Positions 60,339 through 64,000 of a stretch of 64,000 nucleotides of DNA are shown here, piece by piece. A model generated the notes under the pieces. The model made no database searches, was not told the origin of the DNA, and worked only from the letters and a program-made list of their open reading frames with translations. Origin of the DNA: Dermatobacter hominis (GTDB lineage Bacteria > Actinomycetota > Acidimicrobiia > Acidimicrobiales > Microtrichaceae); NCBI RefSeq assembly GCF_020715685.1, contig NZ_CP085840.1, positions 1,798,001 through 1,862,000 of the forward strand, in the 5' to 3' direction. Positions within the stretch are counted from its first letter, which is position 1, and the number at the start of each line of letters is the position of its first letter. A program made the position numbers and the translations under genes.

Positions 60339-60755
60339 GTGTTCAGGACGTGGAGACCCCGCACCGGCGTCGTGGTCGCAGTGATCGCGCTCGTCGTCAC
60401 CTTGGTCGCGTGCTCGCCTGCGTCACCGCCCGTCGGTGGCGTCCCGGGCCAGTACACCTTCCACCAGGCACCGATCCTGGGTCCCTCCGGTCTGTTCTAC
60501 GGGCCCGTGAGCGGCACGGCGACGGTGTGCGTGACCACCCGGACCGCCCTGCAGATCGAGCAGATCAGCGGGTTCGGGGGCGGCTTCGTCACGATCGAGT
60601 TCGACGGCACGAGCCAGAGCAACGCGCTGCTCTTCGCGCCGTGGACCACGGAACCCGTCGGTCCGTCGTGTGGGGTGCTCAGGGTGGCGCAGGGCCCCGG
60701 CTTCGTCGACCCCTCGGGCACCCTCACCATCACGGTCTCGGTCAGCGCGGGCTGA
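60339..60755 (+). CDS. Small lipoprotein, 138 aa
   Basis: An exported lipoprotein: basic start (VFRTWRPRTG), hydrophobic VVVAVIALVVTLVAC lipobox, then a beta-rich domain (TALQIEQISGFGGGFVTIEFDG, SNALLFAPWTTEPVG and TLTITVSVSAG) with a Cys pair that could form a disulfide. GTG 60339 is chosen because GGGAGG sits 6 nt upstream and the signal peptide starts there. Function unknown. Confidence 0.75.
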   Translation: MFRTWRPRTGVVVAVIALVVTLVACSPASPPVGGVPGQYTFHQAPILGPSGLFYGPVSGTATVCVTTRTALQIEQISGFGGGFVTIEFDGTSQSNALLFAPWTTEPVGPSCGVLRVAQGPGFVDPSGTLTITVSVSAG

Positions 60756-60937
60756 CCCCGATCGGCTCGACCGCGCCGGTACCGCCTCGGGCTGGAGGGT
60801 CTGGGCGTGGACCTCGCGAGCCCGCGAGCCGGTCGGCTGGCGCGCGCGTTCTGTGACCTTCGGCCCTTCTCCACCAGCGTGGCGATGTCGACGATGGACC
60901 GGACGGCGACGGAACGGACCGTTCGAAGGAGGTCACC

Positions 60938-61207
60938 GTGGACGACGACGGAGCCGAGCGCCGAGCGGCGATCGAGCGCATCAAGAACCGGCGCGGGTTC
61001 GTGCCCCACGTCATCGCGTACGTGGCGGTCAACTCGCTGCTCGTGACGGCATGGTGGCTGAGCGGCGGTGGCTACTTCTGGCCCGTCTGGATCATCGGGG
61101 GGTGGGGCATCGGCCTGGTCATGCACGCGTGGAGCGCCTTCTTCGAACGGCCGATCCGCGAGGCCGACATCCAGCGCGAACTGGACCGGGGGCGCGCCAC
61201 CGATTGA
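60938..61207 (+). CDS. 2TM-domain protein
   Basis: An 89-residue protein matching the 2TM domain family: an N-terminal acidic then basic segment (AAIERIKNRRGF), helix 1 (HVIAYVAVNSLLVTAWWL), a turn (SGGGYFWPVW), helix 2 (IIGGWGIGLVMHAWSAFF) and a charged tail. This domain often accompanies two-component or stress genes; its role is unknown. GGAGG 5 nt before GTG 60938 supports the start. Confidence 0.85.
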   Translation: MDDDGAERRAAIERIKNRRGFVPHVIAYVAVNSLLVTAWWLSGGGYFWPVWIIGGWGIGLVMHAWSAFFERPIREADIQRELDRGRATD

Positions 61208-61252
61208 CCCATCGGGTCGGCGGTCACGGTTCGACTCGATCCCCCGACCGGC

Positions 61253-61546
61253 ATGCAGCGGCGGGCGGTCGGGACCTCGCGCCCTCGGCAAGCCTCCGGC
61301 ACTGCGGTGGGATCAGTCGGCTCTCGGACGGCGGGGCGGCCGGAAGGGCACGGCGGCGAACTGGACCAGCGCTCGACCGCTCCTGCGAGGCGTCAGCTGA
61401 TGGCGCTCGCGGCCGGTGGTGGCGAGCTCGTGCTCGACATCACGGAGATGACCGATCGGACGGGCCGAGGTCTCGAGCGCCTGGCCGAGATCGTCTCCGA
61501 GCTGACCGAACGCGGTTGTCACCTGTTGCTGCGCAGCGGCGTCTGA
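61253..61546 (+). CDS. Possible STAS-like small protein
   Basis: The last 50 residues (MALAAGGGELVLDITEMTDRTGRGLERLAEIVSELTERGCHLLLRSGV, in pieces) look like a STAS strand-helix-strand with LVLDITEMTD where antagonists have the regulatory Ser; here it is Thr-Asp-Arg-Thr. The first 45 residues are non-protein-like, so the real start is probably further in (ATG near 61400, MALAAGG). Low confidence. Confidence 0.4.
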   Translation: MQRRAVGTSRPRQASGTAVGSVGSRTAGRPEGHGGELDQRSTAPARRQLMALAAGGGELVLDITEMTDRTGRGLERLAEIVSELTERGCHLLLRSGV

Positions 61547-61668
61547 GACGCACCTCGTCCAGGGTCACCGCCTGAGCACGGCATGTGCCGAAGGTCCCTG
61601 GTCCGCGACGACCAGGAGGCGCAGGTTGGAGACGGAGGCGAAGGGCGCCCCCAAGAGGAGGGACCGTC

Positions 61669-62748
61669 ATGCGACTTCGCATCCCTGCGGTCCGATCGGT
61701 GGCCGTCGCTGCGCTGATCGGTGCACTCCTGCTTTTGACGACTGCCTGCTCCCCTCCCCCTCCCGCACCGGCCCCGCCGGCCATCGATCGGTTCACGGTG
61801 ACGGCCAGCGGTCTCAGCGCACCGGCCCTCGTGCCGTTCACCTGGAGCGTGCAGGATCCGAACGGCGACGCCTTGACCTGCCGCTTCGATGGCGACGGTG
61901 ACGGCGTCTGGGACGACGCCACGACCCCATGTCGCAGCACGTCGGGGCGCACGGCGACCACGGGCGCAGGGCCGCACACCGCTCGGCTGGAGGTCAGCGA
62001 CGGCACCCACCCTGCCGTCACCGCCACGACGACGTACGACGTCGCACCGGGCCCGGCCGAGTCGTTCGACGTCGTCACCCGGTCCGTCGGCCCCCAGGAT
62101 GCGAGGGTCACCGCTGCCGTCGCCGAGGCGGTCGACCGTTGGACTGCGGTGATCTCACGCGGAATCCCCGACACCGACGTCCAGTTCCAGCAGGGCGACT
62201 GCCTCGCGGAGGTCCCGTCCCTCTCGGGTGTCGTCGACGACCTCGTCCTCGACGTGATCGTCACCCCGCTCCCCGGTCTGATGGGAGATGCCACGTGGTG
62301 CGTGGTCGGTGACGACGGCCTCCCGCGGCTGAGCGTCGTCCGCATCAGCACGATCGGCCTCGACCACTTGTACGAGACCGGAGCGCTCGAGGATGTCGTG
62401 ACCCACGAAGTCGGGCACGCCCTGGGGCTCGGGACCGTCGGCCCCTGGGGCATGCTGACGCGCTACAGCGATGAGACTGGCGCGTACCGGTTCACCGGAC
62501 CGCGAGCGGTCGCCGAGTGGCAGCACCTCGGCGGCATCGGCGACACCGTTCCGTTGAGCCACGACGCGAGCCACTGGGACGAGACCAGCCTGCAGGACGA
62601 GCTCATGACCTGCTACGTGGAGGTCGCTCCCGCACATCCCATGTCGGCGATCTCCGTGGCCGCCCTCGCCGACCTCGGGTTCCACGTCGAGATCTCGAAC
62701 GCCGACGCCTGGGCGGTCCCGAGCCGCCCCGGTCTCATGGAGTGCTGA
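61669..62748 (+). CDS. Leishmanolysin-like (M8) zinc metalloprotease lipoprotein
   Basis: A 359-residue exported protein: signal peptide and lipobox (VAALIGALLLLTTAC), a Pro-rich linker, an Ig/PKD-like region (40-125), then a metzincin domain. The zinc site is H246-E-x2-H250-x2-G-L-G (THEVGHALGLG), and the C-terminal ELMTCYVEVAPAHPMSAISVAALADLG matches the bacterial M8 signature around the Met-turn. It should cut proteins or peptides outside the cell. ATG 61669 follows AGAGGAGGG. Confidence 0.87.
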   Translation: MRLRIPAVRSVAVAALIGALLLLTTACSPPPPAPAPPAIDRFTVTASGLSAPALVPFTWSVQDPNGDALTCRFDGDGDGVWDDATTPCRSTSGRTATTGAGPHTARLEVSDGTHPAVTATTTYDVAPGPAESFDVVTRSVGPQDARVTAAVAEAVDRWTAVISRGIPDTDVQFQQGDCLAEVPSLSGVVDDLVLDVIVTPLPGLMGDATWCVVGDDGLPRLSVVRISTIGLDHLYETGALEDVVTHEVGHALGLGTVGPWGMLTRYSDETGAYRFTGPRAVAEWQHLGGIGDTVPLSHDASHWDETSLQDELMTCYVEVAPAHPMSAISVAALADLGFHVEISNADAWAVPSRPGLMEC

Positions 62749-62816
62749 TGCTCGCCGTCCGGTGATCCGAGCGCGTCCCACGTGCCGAACCGCTGCGCCC
62801 GCGACACCAGGCGCGG

Positions 62817-63226
62817 TCAGGCGGTCCAGTCGTCGGGCCGAACCAGGATCATCCAGAGGTGCCCGTCCGGGTCGGTGACCTGGGCTGCGTATGCGCCCCA
62901 CGTCTCTGCGACGGCTCGTAGACGGTCGTCGCGCCGGAGGCGATGGCGGCCTCGTACCGGGCCTGCACGCCGAACTGGTCGGTGGCGTAGAGCGAGAGGA
63001 CGCACTCGTTGGTCCCCGGCGGCGCGACGCGGCCTTCGCCGGCGACCCACCCGAAGCCACCGGTCGGGATGAGCATCAGGGCCACGTTCGGGGCGAGGCG
63101 GAACTGGAGCGGCTCGGGGACACCGTCGTCCGCGAGCGGACCGAAGGGCTCCAACCCGAGCCCCTCCCGGTAGAAGGCGAGCGCGCGGCGCCGGTCCGTG
63201 GTGGCCAGGCAGATCGTGTGGTCCAT
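62817..63226 (-). pseudogene. Frameshifted VOC-family gene
   Basis: From ATG 63226 the frame reads DHTICLATTDRRRALAFYREGLGLEPF, FRLAPNVALMLIPTGG and TNECVLSLYATD up to TTVYEP at about 62915. The next expected residues, VAETWGAYAAQVTDPDGH then LWMILVRPDDWTA, are in the other frame and stop at 62817. A one-base deletion near 62913 in the CCGTCGCAG region would explain it. The two halves together make an ordinary VOC protein; either a real recent mutation or a sequencing error. Confidence 0.75.
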
Positions 63227-63354
63227 GACGTTTCGACGCTGGGTGCCGTCCCGTCTCATCGGGGCCGCTCCCCCGATGTGCGCCTCCCGCGCCGCTGGAT
63301 CGCTTCCTGAACCCGGCTCAGCCGAAGCGGTACCCTGTGGGCCGGAGGCGGGAC

Positions 63355-63861
63355 ATGGACACGCAGCAGGCAGGGGACAGCACCGCGCCGAAGACCGCAC
63401 CACGTCGGTCCGGCCGGATGAAGGCCGTGGTGCTCATGTTCGCGATGGCCAGCGCCGCGTTGGTGCTGTGGCCGTCGTCGGCGGGGGCGGTGGCGGTGAA
63501 CTCGCCGGCGCAGTGCTACGCGCCGGGGTGGGTGTCGTCGAACATGCCGACCCTCTACTCACGCACGGGCTCCCTGCAGAACGTGTCGTTCCAGCTCGTG
63601 GTGCTCGACGGGCAGGGTCGCATCGTCGGCCAGTCGCCCTTCTTCCTCGCGGTGGCGAACCGCTACGGGATCTCCTACAACCCCCAGCTCGGCGGCACCT
63701 GGTACAACTCCGCCAACTACGCGCCGACCTTCCGCACCGACGTCTGGGTCGGCAAGGGCAACTTCACCGTGTGGGGCGTCTACAACTGGGACGACGGCTA
63801 CGGCTACTACGAGCAGCTGCCGGTCAACGGGTGGAGCTCGACGCAGTGCCTCATCAAGTGA
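63355..63861 (+). CDS. Secreted protein, 168 aa
   Basis: An exported protein: basic leader (KTAPRRSGRMK), hydrophobic core VVLMFAMASAALVLWP and a cleavage site near AGAVA. The mature part is rich in Tyr, Trp, Asn and Gly (FLAVANRYGISYNPQLGG, TWYNSANYAPTFRTDVWVG, YNWDDGYGYYEQLPVNGW), suggesting a beta-sandwich that binds carbohydrate or wall material. One Cys near the start (QCYAPG) may pair with the last one (TQCLIK). ATG 63355 has GGAGG 6 nt upstream. Function unknown. Confidence 0.8.
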   Translation: MDTQQAGDSTAPKTAPRRSGRMKAVVLMFAMASAALVLWPSSAGAVAVNSPAQCYAPGWVSSNMPTLYSRTGSLQNVSFQLVVLDGQGRIVGQSPFFLAVANRYGISYNPQLGGTWYNSANYAPTFRTDVWVGKGNFTVWGVYNWDDGYGYYEQLPVNGWSSTQCLIK

Positions 63862-63951
63862 GGCCCGTCGCGCGTTGTCGAGCAGGGCGCAACCACGGGC
63901 ACAAGCCGATCGCGACCTGTTCGTCGGCCTGTTGCGGCTGATCAGGGCCGG

Positions 63952-64000
63952 TCAGGGCCCGAGCAGCTCCGGATCGAAGCCGCACAGATCCCACACCCGG
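63952..64000 (-). CDS. C-terminal end of a gene running off the window
   Basis: Only the last 15 codons are visible, reading RVWDLCGFDPELLGP then a TGA. The sequence is protein-like, but too short to assign. The rest lies beyond the window end. Confidence 0.3.
   Translation of the reverse strand, partial: RVWDLCGFDPELLGP

Overview
The window is about 64 kb of very GC-rich, densely packed chromosomal DNA with strong third-position GC bias, frequent GTG starts and many 4-bp ATGA/TGATG overlaps. This is typical of an actinobacterium. Lineage hints are a Streptomyces-like VanR/VanS pair, a GPGG-motif small membrane protein, a DUF5522 protein, a PPOX protein of the F420-dependent type, a thiolase paired with a Zn-ribbon/OB-fold protein, and an LAXTG-type cell-wall sorting motif. 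They fit a deep-branching environmental actinobacterium, possibly Acidimicrobiia; that placement is inference. I saw no rRNA, tRNA, CRISPR array, transposase, integrase or phage gene.

Layout. 1-9.4 kb: a histidine kinase facing its likely response regulator, a CDF metal exporter, an SMR-like membrane protein, an esterase lipoprotein, a TetR regulator, a hairpin-rich gap, Dps, and an Hsp20-HspR pair. 9.4-15.4 kb: a thiolase/OB-fold pair, then an arsenic operon (arsR divergent from arsI-aquaporin-arsC) with three operator-like palindromes. 15.4-22.2 kb: a GNAT-like protein, a PAP2 phosphatase, a CsbD stress protein, a PAS-EAL protein, a surface protein ending in LALTG, a VOC protein and an azoreductase-like flavoprotein.

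22.3-26.8 kb holds the most striking block: a complete vanHAX operon with overlapping genes, facing a vanRS two-component pair. Key residues of VanA (His244) and VanX (Zn ligands and catalytic Glu) are intact. A shared bipartite motif (CATATCG-N4-CGTAYCG) lies upstream of both vanH and vanR and is a candidate VanR box. Together the genes should sense glycopeptide stress and rebuild peptidoglycan termini as D-Ala-D-Lac.

26.9-35.7 kb: small membrane protein, two TetR regulators with recognisable operators (one beside a VOC protein, one beside a DHA2-type MFS exporter), a STAS protein, LtrA, an alpha/beta hydrolase with an Asp nucleophile, and NTF2-like and VOC proteins. 35.7-38.7 kb: a copper-type module in which a CsoR-like palindrome sits exactly between the -35 and -10 of a membrane-protein/CopB (CPH-type ATPase) operon, with a second imperfect box on the divergent hydrolase lipoprotein gene. 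38.7-50.2 kb: a MerR regulator divergent from a phosphotransferase, an EAL-DICT protein, a PHB-depolymerase-like lipoprotein, a PPOX protein, a REC/Trx/thioredoxin-reductase fusion with no redox cysteine pair, a PAS-GGDEF-EAL protein, and a TPR-adenylate cyclase. This is a signalling-rich stretch.

50.2-64 kb: a JmjC/cupin oxygenase-like protein beside a tiny acidic duplicated protein, NADP-type glutamate dehydrogenase, a DUF2382 gene that has lost its PRC-barrel half, a SNF2-family helicase with a coupled small gene, and a run of secreted or lipoprotein genes (NHL propeller, leishmanolysin-like protease, others). There are two decayed VOC genes (one frameshifted, one fragment). Most genes look like stable chromosomal stress and resistance functions rather than a recently acquired island.
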